Source of the DNA: Haemophilus influenzae
GTDB lineage: Bacteria; Pseudomonadota; Gammaproteobacteria; Enterobacterales; Pasteurellaceae
Length of the DNA: 64,000 bases
Direction of reading: 5' to 3'
Assembly: GCF_001457655.1 (NCBI RefSeq)
Contig: NZ_LN831035.1
Location: forward strand, 1,302,001 to 1,366,000
Part shown: piece by piece, positions 55,614 to 64,000 of the stretch
Numbering within the stretch: position 1 is the stretch's first letter
Layout: each line of letters starts with the position of its first letter
Made by a program: the position numbers and the translations under genes
The notes under the pieces: model-generated
Database searches by the model: none
The model's input: only the letters and a program-made list of their open reading frames with translations
Told to the model about the DNA's origin: nothing

Positions 55614-58600
55614 TTATAAACCAGTTAAATCCTCAGCAATTTCTTCAGCTTGTTTAATCACATAAGTTACCGCTTCTTCCTGTTTATCAGGCGGGTATTT
55701 ATATTTTTGTAAGGCACGTCGAACGAGTAATCTAATTCTTGCCCGCACCGCTTCTTTGTACTGCCAGTCGATTGTGACCGATTTTCTAAGTGTTTCCGTG
55801 ATTTCTTTCGCCAGTTTAGAAAGCACTTCATCACCCATCAAATCTTTTGCACTTTGATTTTGAGATAGAGCTTCATAGAAGGCTAGTTCTTCCTTGGTTA
55901 ATCCTAGTTTTTTCCCTAATGCTAAACGTTCTTGGAAATCTTGGCTCATTTTAAAGAGTTCGTCCAAAATCTCTACCACAGTCAAATTGTGATTGTGGTA
56001 TTGATTCAATGCTTCCTTCAAACGCCGTTCAAAATCTTTTTGCAAGGTTAAGTTTGTGCCTGATTTAACTTTAATTTCACTTGCCAAATAACGCTCCATC
56101 GCGCTAACCCATAAATTTTTAGTTGGGCTATTTTTTACAGTTTGTAAAAATTCCTCGGAAAGCAAACTGATTTGTGGTTGTGGTTTTTCTAGCAGATCGA
56201 ATAAATCAATCACGCCTTCAGAATACACAGTTTGATTGACCAATTTTTTCAATAAAATCTGTCTTTCATTTGTGCCTGTGCCTTTTTGTTCACGTTTAGT
56301 TAAAATTGCCCGTACGGCATCATAAAAGGCGATTTCTTGGTTATACGGCTCAACTTCAGCCAATGTGCCGCACAGCATATAGCCTTTTTTTACCAAGCCT
56401 GCCGTTTTCAAAAAGGCTTTTTTGCGTGGCTCGGTTTCTTTTTTATTAAACCAATGCTGCTCGTGCGCTTTGCCATCAAACGATAATTGATCAAGGCTTA
56501 AAATATGGTTGGCGGCAAAACGAATCGCCATCAAAAGATCATTCGGATTATCTTTTTCTAAGGCAGCCTGAACATCAAAGGTTTTCCCCTCAACTGGCGT
56601 TGCAAACAGGCTGCGGATAACTTCTAAATGCTCTTTCATTTTAAAGAATACATCAATCACGCTATCAGCCAGTTTGCCCTTGCCTTGTGAGTTTGTATAT
56701 TGCCGAGTGGCTTTTTCGAGCTCGTCAGCAATGCCTACATAATCCACAATCAAGCCGCCATTTTCTCGGCTTTTATTGCGGAATACACGGTTTACTCGTG
56801 CGATGGCTTGCATTAGGTTATGCCCTTTCATTGGCTTATCAAGATACATAGTGTTACAGCACGGTGCATCAAAGCCTGTCAGCCACATATCACGCACAAT
56901 CACCACTTTCAGCGGATCGTTCGGGTCTTTAAAACGACGTTCTAACGTTTGCTTTTCCTGTTTACTGTAAACGTGTTTCTGCATTTCAGACGCATCGGAA
57001 GCAGAACCTGTCATCACAATTTTAATCGCCCCTTCGTTAATATTGTCCGAATGCCATTCAGGGTGCAGAGCGATGATCTGATTATACAAATCCACGCAAA
57101 TCTGACGGCTGGAAACCACCATCATCGCTTTGCTGTCCACCACTTCATTGCGTTTTGCAAAATGTTGCACAAAATCGATCGCTAAATCATGCAATCGAGC
57201 TTCTGAGCCGAGCAATTTTTCTCGCAAGCGTAATTTCGGGTTTTCTTCGCCTTCCAGCAGTTCATCAATTTCTGCAAATAATTCATCGTGATTAGCATTC
57301 TCCGCTAGCTTGATTTGGCGTGCTTCATACACAATCGGCACGGTTGCGCCATCTTCCACCGCATCTTGCAAGTCATAAATGGACACATAACGACCGAACA
57401 CATCTTGCGTGTCCTTATCTTCAAGGCTAATTGGCGTACCTGTAAAACCAATAAACGAGGCATTAGGTAAAGCATCACGCAAATGGCGAGCATAACCTGT
57501 CTGAAACTTGCCGTTATGCAGCTTTTGCGTAAAGCCATATTGGCTGCGGTGAGCCTCATCGCTGATCACAATAATATTGTTGCGCTCATTTAAAATAGGG
57601 AAGCGGCTTTCTTCCTCATTTAGGGCGAATTTCTGAATCGTAGTAAAAAACACGCCGCCGACTTCATTTTGTGCGAGCAGTTGGCGCAGTTGATCACGGT
57701 CTTCTACTTGCTGCGGTGTTTGTTTGATTAAATCTTTGCCTGAAGAAAAAGTTTGGAAAAGCTGACCATCTAAATCGTTGCGGTCGGTAACCACTACAAT
57801 GGTAGGATTTTTCAATTCAGGCTGTGCAAGCAGTTTGCCTGCATAAAACAGCATCGAAATCGACTTACCCGAACCCTGCGTGTGCCACATCACACCGATG
57901 CGTTTATCGCCTTGCTCGCTTGTGGCAAAAATCGTGGATTCTACTGCTTCATTTACGCCGTAATATTGATGGTATGCCGCGATTTTTTTAATGGTTTTGC
58001 CAACGGAATCCCGTTCAAACAAGACGAAATAGCGGATATAGTCCAATAAATCCTCAGGCTGCATTAAGCCATTGAGCAGGCTTTGCAACTCATCGTCAAA
58101 ATATAACCGCACGCTTTTATTTTTTTCATCGACCACTTTCCACGGCGTAAAGCGTTGAAAATCTGCCGAAAGCGAACCCAAACGGGCGGCAATGCCGTCT
58201 GAAATAATCAGGGCTTGGTTGTAAACAAACAGCTCGGCAATTTCATCTTTATAGGTTTCAAACTGATTAAACGCCTGCAATAAATCCGCCGATTCACGCA
58301 GCGGATTTTTGAGCTCAAATACCACCAAAGGCAGCCCATTTACAAAGCCGATAATATCGGGAATCCGTTTACCTCCTTTACGGCTGCGGATTTCCAGCTG
58401 ATTGACGGCGACAAAGCGGTTGTTTTCCCCATGCTCAAAATCCACCAAACGCGCCATCTCGATTTTCTGCTCACCATCATCTTGATATTCTACCCGTACA
58501 CCATCACGCAACAATTTATAAAACGTCTGATTACGCACAACCAAGTCGCCAATATCGCTTTTTGTCGCGGATTTCACCACAGAATCAACCGCACTTTCAG

Positions 58601-58781
58601 GCAGCTGCGGATTAAGTTTACGCACCGCCTCACGCAGTTGCTCAATAAAAACTACACCGCTCAAATTGCCACGGGAAAATTCGCCCTCATGAACAGGCAA
58701 ATCTTTACCATAGCGATATTCCCAACCGAGGGATTGCAGGCGTTGAAGGGTGAGTTGTTCGATGTCGTTTTCGTTGAGCAT
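55614..58781 (-). CDS. hsdR: type I restriction enzyme R (endonuclease/translocase) subunit
   Basis: HsdR adds DNA translocation and cleavage to the HsdM/HsdS complex. ATG at 58781 follows GGAGAA and gives 1055 residues; two ATGs just upstream are less well placed. The PD-(D/E)xK nuclease is near residue 140-170 (RIPDIIGFVNGLPLVVFELKNP), the motor has Walker A WHTQGSGKSISM, the DEAH box VISDEAHRSQYG, TGTPI and QAIARVNR. The C-terminal helical domain binds HsdM/S. It starts one base after the SIR2 gene stops. Confidence 0.95.
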   Translation of the reverse strand: MLNENDIEQLTLQRLQSLGWEYRYGKDLPVHEGEFSRGNLSGVVFIEQLREAVRKLNPQLPESAVDSVVKSATKSDIGDLVVRNQTFYKLLRDGVRVEYQDDGEQKIEMARLVDFEHGENNRFVAVNQLEIRSRKGGKRIPDIIGFVNGLPLVVFELKNPLRESADLLQAFNQFETYKDEIAELFVYNQALIISDGIAARLGSLSADFQRFTPWKVVDEKNKSVRLYFDDELQSLLNGLMQPEDLLDYIRYFVLFERDSVGKTIKKIAAYHQYYGVNEAVESTIFATSEQGDKRIGVMWHTQGSGKSISMLFYAGKLLAQPELKNPTIVVVTDRNDLDGQLFQTFSSGKDLIKQTPQQVEDRDQLRQLLAQNEVGGVFFTTIQKFALNEEESRFPILNERNNIIVISDEAHRSQYGFTQKLHNGKFQTGYARHLRDALPNASFIGFTGTPISLEDKDTQDVFGRYVSIYDLQDAVEDGATVPIVYEARQIKLAENANHDELFAEIDELLEGEENPKLRLREKLLGSEARLHDLAIDFVQHFAKRNEVVDSKAMMVVSSRQICVDLYNQIIALHPEWHSDNINEGAIKIVMTGSASDASEMQKHVYSKQEKQTLERRFKDPNDPLKVVIVRDMWLTGFDAPCCNTMYLDKPMKGHNLMQAIARVNRVFRNKSRENGGLIVDYVGIADELEKATRQYTNSQGKGKLADSVIDVFFKMKEHLEVIRSLFATPVEGKTFDVQAALEKDNPNDLLMAIRFAANHILSLDQLSFDGKAHEQHWFNKKETEPRKKAFLKTAGLVKKGYMLCGTLAEVEPYNQEIAFYDAVRAILTKREQKGTGTNERQILLKKLVNQTVYSEGVIDLFDLLEKPQPQISLLSEEFLQTVKNSPTKNLWVSAMERYLASEIKVKSGTNLTLQKDFERRLKEALNQYHNHNLTVVEILDELFKMSQDFQERLALGKKLGLTKEELAFYEALSQNQSAKDLMGDEVLSKLAKEITETLRKSVTIDWQYKEAVRARIRLLVRRALQKYKYPPDKQEEAVTYVIKQAEEIAEDLTGL

Positions 58782-58782
58782 T

Positions 58783-59829
58783 TTATTGTTCTCCATCATT
58801 TAATAATTCCAGCAAGGCTTCAATGCTTTCATCATGATCGCCATCATACCAAATTGGAAAAATATTGGATTTTGCTAATTCTTCTTTTTTGTTAATTCTG
58901 TTCACGTCCTTTTTAGGATCTGAAAATAAAAAAGCATAATGTCTAGGTAGATTTTCACTGCCTTTTTCTTGAACAATCTCGGCTAGCGCCTTAATTAAGC
59001 GATCAATAGTTAAACTACAACCGATAAATAATAGAGAACTTGAAAATAAGCTTTCTACACAATTTTTCAATTTACTAGTTTGGTCATTGTAGTGTTTATC
59101 GTAGTCATTTTTTGTTAGTATTCGATTTTGTGGTTTATCAAAAGTACCATGTATCTTTAATAAGAAATTTTGTTTATCAAGAAGTTTATTATAAAGGTCT
59201 TCTAGGTATAATCCATTTAGTTCATCAGAAAATGGGTAATCGCATTTTTGATAAACAGTACTAAGTATATTGTCATAATTTGTTGTAATAATAGGAGTAT
59301 TATTAAAAAATTTTGGTAAAAGGCAAATTACACCATTTATTTCATTAAATAGATATTTTCTACCAAATATATTATCTAACTGCTCTTGTAAGTGTGAAGG
59401 ACTACAGTCATCTAGATACTGAGCAGCTTCTTCAAATTCACCTTGCGATAAGAGATCTTCAAAATAGAAACGATCAGTTCTAGTTTCTTGTTGAACACTA
59501 CGAAGAAATTCGCTCCAAGAAGTTAAACCTGTAGACATGGACATCCCAGCTCCAATAAAGGGGATAATCTTTTTCTCTTTGAAGAGTTCTTTTAATCGAA
59601 TAAATCGATTTCGATTATCTGAAGTAATATCCAATATTCTATTGGCTTCATTTAAGTTTCTTTGTTTTCTTTCTGTTTTCCAAAATTCAAAAACGTCTTT
59701 ATATGCTTCAGGATCAAGAGTATATAAAATTTCATGTCGGAAAAAACTGTTTCCGCTGATAATAATTTCGCCTTCAGAGTTTAGTTCCTCAATGAAAAGT
59801 CGTTCTAAATAATCGGTAGTTCTATCCAT
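58783..59829 (-). CDS. SIR2-domain protein inside the type I RM operon
   Basis: The 348-residue protein has a SIR2-like NAD-binding fold: FIGAGMS at residues 91-97, TTNYDN at 182-187 and KIHGTF with H227 as candidate catalytic histidine, followed by FIGCSLT at about 270. SIR2 domains of this bacterial type are found in antiphage systems that deplete NAD. The N-terminal 85 residues are helical and of unknown role. ATG at 59829 overlaps the hsdS stop (ATGGATAG); an in-frame ATG four codons upstream is possible. It is more AT-rich than hsdM or hsdR, suggesting separate acquisition. Confidence 0.82.
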   Translation of the reverse strand: MDRTTDYLERLFIEELNSEGEIIISGNSFFRHEILYTLDPEAYKDVFEFWKTERKQRNLNEANRILDITSDNRNRFIRLKELFKEKKIIPFIGAGMSMSTGLTSWSEFLRSVQQETRTDRFYFEDLLSQGEFEEAAQYLDDCSPSHLQEQLDNIFGRKYLFNEINGVICLLPKFFNNTPIITTNYDNILSTVYQKCDYPFSDELNGLYLEDLYNKLLDKQNFLLKIHGTFDKPQNRILTKNDYDKHYNDQTSKLKNCVESLFSSSLLFIGCSLTIDRLIKALAEIVQEKGSENLPRHYAFLFSDPKKDVNRINKKEELAKSNIFPIWYDGDHDESIEALLELLNDGEQ

Positions 59830-61087
59830 TGAGTTCACCATTTAACAATCTAGGTAATAATAAATCTCTTGTGTTTTGAAGATTGAAATTTTCCAGCCTG
59901 TTAAAAATAATTTTTTCTAAAATATTTTCTAATGTTTTATTTGCTAATAATTCGTCATTTGGCACTATGCATTTTGCAGCAGATAAATGCTCACGTTTAA
60001 TATGCCCCATTGTCACTGCTTTGTCATAAGCAATACGCTGAAATTCGGTTAAATGATGTTTGGTATAAAAATAATAGAACCATTTAGGATATTCTTTGGA
60101 TGAGACTTTGAATAAATGTTGGTTTAAAGCAGCTTTACCTCCACACCAAATATCTACTAATAAACTACCAGACCAAGAAAAAATGACATCACCATTATCA
60201 ATAATGCATTCAGGCTTAATATTTGCTTTTGCTTTTTCATCGCCATCTGCATAACCTTGTCTCAATTGGGCAATTTTTACAACAGGTAAAAATGGTTCGT
60301 CATCTTCAGGGCGGAATTTTTGCAATGCTAAACCATTCTGATAATTTGCAATTTCATCTAAGGCTTTAACCTCCCACCCCTTCGGCACTTCAACCCCATC
60401 AACCTCCACCATCTCACACGGAAACGCTTTGGCGGTTTCGGCTAGTTCGGCGTAGCGTTCAGGCTGTGTTTGTGAAAGTGCGGTCAGTTCTTCGGGTGTT
60501 TTTCCGCTGATTGCCTGGATGGCGGCAAGTTCTGCTTGTTCAAGGCTCAGGCCGTCTGAAAGGGCTTGAACTTTGGCACGCACTGGGTCGAAATCGACAA
60601 ACCAGCTTTTAAACAGGGCTTGGGCGATTTGTTCCAAGGTTTGGTTGATTTGGGTGTTGAGTTGGATTTTTTGGTCAAGACTTCCTAAGATGTTGGCAAT
60701 TTCTTTTTCTTTCTCAATTCCCAAATCTGAAATTAAAATGCTTGATAAATGGTTTCGATTTAATGTAGGAACACCTGTTCCTACATTAAAACTTGTGAAA
60801 TCAATACTTTTTAATAAGTAATAAATAAATCTGGGATAATGTCCTTTGAAATCTTTTACATATAATGTTGTATTTAAAGGGAAAAAATCTTTTTCAATAT
60901 ATTGTCCACCACCAATACTTCCGCTTCTTCCAATTACAACTCCAGGTGCTTTAACTTTAATTTCATTGTGATAACCAGCAATCCCTGTTGAAGCAACAAC
61001 GGGAACACTTCCTGAAATTCTTTTGTTACTTGGTAAATCAAATCCACGCTGTAAAGTTATAAATTCATTTAATGGAATTTTACTCAT
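59822..61087 (-). CDS. hsdS: type I restriction-modification specificity subunit
   Basis: HsdS chooses the DNA target. The 421-residue protein has two target recognition domains (about residues 1-130 and 225-365), each followed by a conserved helical region: KEKEIANILGSLDQKIQLNTQINQTLEQIAQALFKSWFVDFDPV and the C-terminal LANKTLENILEKIIFNRLENFNLQ. TRD1 and TRD2 are AT-rich, while the centre (60380-60660) is GC-richer, a recombination pattern usual for hsdS. It overlaps hsdM by 8 bases. Confidence 0.93.
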   Translation of the reverse strand: MSKIPLNEFITLQRGFDLPSNKRISGSVPVVASTGIAGYHNEIKVKAPGVVIGRSGSIGGGQYIEKDFFPLNTTLYVKDFKGHYPRFIYYLLKSIDFTSFNVGTGVPTLNRNHLSSILISDLGIEKEKEIANILGSLDQKIQLNTQINQTLEQIAQALFKSWFVDFDPVRAKVQALSDGLSLEQAELAAIQAISGKTPEELTALSQTQPERYAELAETAKAFPCEMVEVDGVEVPKGWEVKALDEIANYQNGLALQKFRPEDDEPFLPVVKIAQLRQGYADGDEKAKANIKPECIIDNGDVIFSWSGSLLVDIWCGGKAALNQHLFKVSSKEYPKWFYYFYTKHHLTEFQRIAYDKAVTMGHIKREHLSAAKCIVPNDELLANKTLENILEKIIFNRLENFNLQNTRDLLLPRLLNGELNG

Positions 61088-62750
61088 ACCCCAATCCCCC
61101 TAAATTCTTCTTAATTTCTGCTTCCAATTCCGCACTTTTCGCAAATTGCTCCTTCAAAAGAGCGGTCAGATTTTGCATTTTTTCTGCAAATGGCACGCCG
61201 TCATCTTCTTGTTCTGCGGTGCCGACATAGCGCCCTGGTGTGAGGACGAAGTCGTTGTCTTTAATCTCTTCTAACGTAGCGGATTTACAGAAAGCGGCTT
61301 GGTCTTCATAGCCGTCTGATTTTTGCCAAGTGTGGAGGGTGTCGGCAATTTTGGCGATGTCGTCAGCGGTGAAATCACGCAATACGCGGTCTTTCATATA
61401 GCCGATTTGGCGGGCATCGATAAACAACACTTCGCCTTTGCGTTTTTTGTTGCGGTTTAAAAACCAAATACAGGCAGGGATTTGGGTGTTGGTGAAGAGC
61501 TGACCGGGCAGGGCAACCATACATTCCACCAAGTCGGCATTGATGATGGCTTTGCGGATTTCGCCTTCGTTGTTGGTTTGGCTGCTCATGGAGCCGTTGG
61601 CAAGCAATAATGCCATTTTGCCGTTGGGTGAGAGGTGGTAAATCATGTGTTGCAGCCAAGCGAAGTTGGCGTTGCCTTTGGGTGGTGTGCCGTATGCCCA
61701 ACGTGGATCATCGGCAAGGGATTCGCTCCACCAATCGCTGATATTGAATGGCGGGTTTGCCATAATGAAATCCATCTTTTTGTCGATGTGTTGCGGCTGG
61801 GTGAAACTGTCGGCGTTGTGTTTGCCGAAGTCGTAATCAATGCCGCGAATCGCCATATTCATGGCGGCGAGCTTCCATGTGGTGGGGTTGAATTCTTGCC
61901 CGTAGATGGACACGTTGTTGATGTTGCCTTGATGGGCGGTAATAAAGCGTTCGGTTTGCACGAAAAAGCCGCCACTGCCCATAGCTGGGTCATACACGCG
62001 GCCGGAGTATGGCTCGAGCATTTCGACAATCAGGGAAACGATGGATTTCGGCGTGAAATATTGCCCGCCGCGTTTGCCTTCGGCTTGGGCAAAGCGACCG
62101 AGGAAGTATTCGTAAACATGGCCGAGTATGTCTTTTGCACCTAAATGTACGGGCTCGCCGTTGTAAGTCGGGCGGGTAAAGTTAGTATCGGAGAAGAGGA
62201 TAATCAGCCCGCGCAGGGTGTCTTCGTTTACGGCATAGCCGCTGATGCGTTGGAGGACGCCTTTGAGTTTTTCGTTGTCTTTTTCAATGGCATCAAAGGC
62301 ATCATCAATCAGTTTTGCCACGCCTGAGAATTTACCACCCCAAGGTAATTCTGCACCAGTGTTGAGAATAGAGACTTCTTGTAAGGCTTGCCAACGTGCA
62401 GAAGCGGGCACCCAAAATACGTTATCCGCGGTGTAATAATCACGGTTTTCTAGTTCTGCGGTTAAAGCTTCTTGATATTCTTCTTCAGTATCAAAAAAAG
62501 TGCGGTCAAGATAGAGGGGATTTTCAGCATCAGAAAGTTCTGCCTGAATTTTTTCCTGTTGATGAGTGAAATTATCAGAAATGTATTTTAAGAAGATGAG
62601 ACCAAGAACGATATGTTTATAGTTGGCGGCATCAAGTTGTTGGCGGAGTTTATCCGCAGATGACCAAAGTTTTTCGTCTAAATCGTTTAAAAATGCTTGT
62701 TGTAATGTGTGATTTTCATCGACAATCTTGGTGTCTCGTCTCGCTTGCAT
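61080..62750 (-). CDS. hsdM: type I restriction-modification methyltransferase subunit
   Basis: HsdM methylates adenine in the HsdS target. The 556-residue protein has the N-terminal helical domain (FLNDLDEKLWSSADKLRQQLDAANYKHIVLGLIFLKYISD), SAM-binding motif I YDPAMGSGGFF and catalytic motif IV NPPFN. RBS AGAGGG precedes the ATG. The segment 61.2-62.3 kb is clearly more GC-rich than the surrounding chromosome, pointing to transfer from a GC-richer donor. It is first in the operon. Confidence 0.95.
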   Translation of the reverse strand: MQARRDTKIVDENHTLQQAFLNDLDEKLWSSADKLRQQLDAANYKHIVLGLIFLKYISDNFTHQQEKIQAELSDAENPLYLDRTFFDTEEEYQEALTAELENRDYYTADNVFWVPASARWQALQEVSILNTGAELPWGGKFSGVAKLIDDAFDAIEKDNEKLKGVLQRISGYAVNEDTLRGLIILFSDTNFTRPTYNGEPVHLGAKDILGHVYEYFLGRFAQAEGKRGGQYFTPKSIVSLIVEMLEPYSGRVYDPAMGSGGFFVQTERFITAHQGNINNVSIYGQEFNPTTWKLAAMNMAIRGIDYDFGKHNADSFTQPQHIDKKMDFIMANPPFNISDWWSESLADDPRWAYGTPPKGNANFAWLQHMIYHLSPNGKMALLLANGSMSSQTNNEGEIRKAIINADLVECMVALPGQLFTNTQIPACIWFLNRNKKRKGEVLFIDARQIGYMKDRVLRDFTADDIAKIADTLHTWQKSDGYEDQAAFCKSATLEEIKDNDFVLTPGRYVGTAEQEDDGVPFAEKMQNLTALLKEQFAKSAELEAEIKKNLGGLGYE

Positions 62751-62914
62751 AAATTATGCCCTCTGTAAAGTGATTTTTATCGGAAGTTTGAATATTCAAA
62801 CAAATTATCAGGTGTCATTCTATCGAAAAACAGTATCGGGTTGAAAGGGATTTTTGCGTGCTAAATTCAATGATTTCCAGTAGAATGAGGTGCTTTTATA
62901 AATAAGGAATAACT

Positions 62915-63301
62915 ATGGCAAGAGAATTTAAACGTAGCGATCGCGTCGCTCAAGAAATACAAAAAGAAATAGCAGTCATTTTACAACGCGAAGTGAAAGA
63001 TCCCCGTATTGGGATGGTGACGGTTTCTGATGTGGAAGTGTCGAGCGATTTATCTTACGCAAAAATCTTTGTGACTTTTTTATTCGATCACGATGAAACG
63101 GCAATTGAGCAAGGCATGAAAGGCTTAGAAAAAGCATCGCCTTATATTCGTTCATTACTAGGCAAAGCGATGCGTTTACGTATCGTGCCAGAGATTCGCT
63201 TTATTTATGATCAATCCTTAGTGGAAGGGATGCGTATGTCAAATCTTGTGACAAATGTTGTGCGTGAAGATGAGAAAAAACACGTTGAGGAAAGCAACTA
63301 A
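62915..63301 (+). CDS. rbfA: ribosome-binding factor A
   Basis: RbfA is a KH-fold protein that binds the 30S subunit and helps 16S rRNA 5'-end maturation and cold growth. The 128-residue product has the conserved start [41 protein letters not shown] across residues 3-43 and [15 protein letters not shown]. In most relatives it directly follows infB; here the hsd operon lies between them. It overlaps truB by one base (TAATG). Confidence 0.96.
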   Translation: MAREFKRSDRVAQEIQKEIAVILQREVKDPRIGMVTVSDVEVSSDLSYAKIFVTFLFDHDETAIEQGMKGLEKASPYIRSLLGKAMRLRIVPEIRFIYDQSLVEGMRMSNLVTNVVREDEKKHVEESN

Positions 63302-64000
63302 TGTCTAGACCTCGTAAACGCTGGCGTGATGTTGATGGTGTGTTTTTGTTGGATAAACCACAAGGCATGTCATCAAATGACATTATGCAAAAGGTGAAGC
63401 GTTTATTTCAAGCGAATAAAGCAGGGCATACAGGTGCGCTCGATCCGTTGGCTACGGGAATGTTGCCAATTTGCTTGGGTGAAGCAACTAAGTTTTCACA
63501 ATTTTTGCTTGATGCCGATAAGCGTTATCTTGTTACGGCAAAATTAGGCGAACGTACCGATACTTCCGATGCGGAAGGGCAAGTCGTGGAAACTCGTGAA
63601 GTTCATGTTGAAACTCAGCAAATTTTGACCGCACTTGAACAATTTCGTGGCGATATTTTGCAAGTGCCGACCATGTTTTCCGCACTAAAACATAACGGTA
63701 AACCGCTTTATGAATATGCGCGTCAAGGTATTACGGTTGAGCGTGAGGCACGTCCAATTACGATTTTTGAACTTAATTTTATTGAATATCACGCACCTTT
63801 TTTAACCTTAGAAGTACATTGTTCAAAAGGCACTTATATTCGCACCTTAGTCGATGATTTGGGTGAAGTGCTAGGTTGTGGCGCACATGTGACAATGTTA
63901 CGCCGTACAGCCGTAGCGGATTACCCCGTAGCAGAAATGATACCAATCAATGAGTTACAACTGCTCGCTGAAAGTTTTCCATTAAGTGAATTAGATCGTC
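63301..64000 (+). CDS. truB: tRNA pseudouridine-55 synthase TruB, 5' part
   Basis: TruB converts U55 in the T loop of tRNAs to pseudouridine. The window ends inside the gene, with 233 full codons present. The catalytic aspartate is D48 in [56 protein letters not shown] and [15 protein letters not shown] are family blocks. It is translationally coupled to rbfA. Confidence 0.96.
   Translation, partial: MSRPRKRWRDVDGVFLLDKPQGMSSNDIMQKVKRLFQANKAGHTGALDPLATGMLPICLGEATKFSQFLLDADKRYLVTAKLGERTDTSDAEGQVVETREVHVETQQILTALEQFRGDILQVPTMFSALKHNGKPLYEYARQGITVEREARPITIFELNFIEYHAPFLTLEVHCSKGTYIRTLVDDLGEVLGCGAHVTMLRRTAVADYPVAEMIPINELQLLAESFPLSELDR

Noticed and set aside
61080..62750. Phase-variable repeat tract in hsdM or hsdS
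   Set aside because: No run of tetra- or pentanucleotide repeats, the usual H. influenzae switch, was seen in the operon or anywhere in the window.

Overview
The window is from a Haemophilus influenzae chromosome (or a very close relative). Evidence: the 9-bp DNA uptake core AAGTGCGGT/ACCGCACTT recurs throughout, base composition is AT-rich, the tmRNA tag reads ANDEQYALAA, and gene order follows the H. influenzae housekeeping series tmcA, mfd, degP, accD, folC, sanA, metX, gyrA, ycaO, gloB, tehB, metG, mrp, siaB, then ssrA, tRNA-fMet, rimP, nusA, infB, hsdRSM, rbfA, truB.

Layout. 1-23.6 kb is conserved core: DNA repair (mfd), periplasmic protease (degP), fatty-acid and folate synthesis (accD-folC overlap), methionine synthesis (metX behind a MetJ-like operator), gyrase, and metabolic enzymes. 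A ~480-bp imperfect inverted repeat fills the gap between gyrA and ycaO. At 23.6-23.8 kb lies a decayed IS3-family transposase end.

24.0-49.8 kb is a defective P2-family prophage. It begins with a P2-like cos candidate, then the capsid set Q-P (leftward) and O-N-M-L-X (rightward), a complete lysis cassette (holin, SAR endolysin, Rz/Rz1), tail completion R-S, tape measure T, and baseplate/fibre genes V-W-J-I-H-G. Integrase, repressor, replication, sheath, tube and late activator genes were not found, and T carries an in-frame amber codon. Between S and T is an array of three cassettes, each bounded by the same 10-bp sequence and each carrying a different small membrane-protein gene on the opposite strand behind a TTGACA-18-AATAAT promoter. 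Between T and V are two two-gene cassettes, each with its own promoter and bounded by copies of one intrinsic terminator. After the fibre genes come a papain-like enzyme and five unrecognised genes (45.7-49.4 kb).

49.9-50.8 kb holds tmRNA (minus) and initiator tRNA (plus). 51.0-55.5 kb is the rimP-nusA-infB operon. 55.6-62.8 kb is a leftward type I restriction-modification operon, hsdM-hsdS-hsdR, with a SIR2-domain gene inserted between hsdS and hsdR. rbfA-truB resume the translation-factor series to the right end.

The most unusual items are the S-T cassette array, the SIR2 gene inside the hsd operon, the T-V cassettes, and the unrecognised late cluster beside ssrA.
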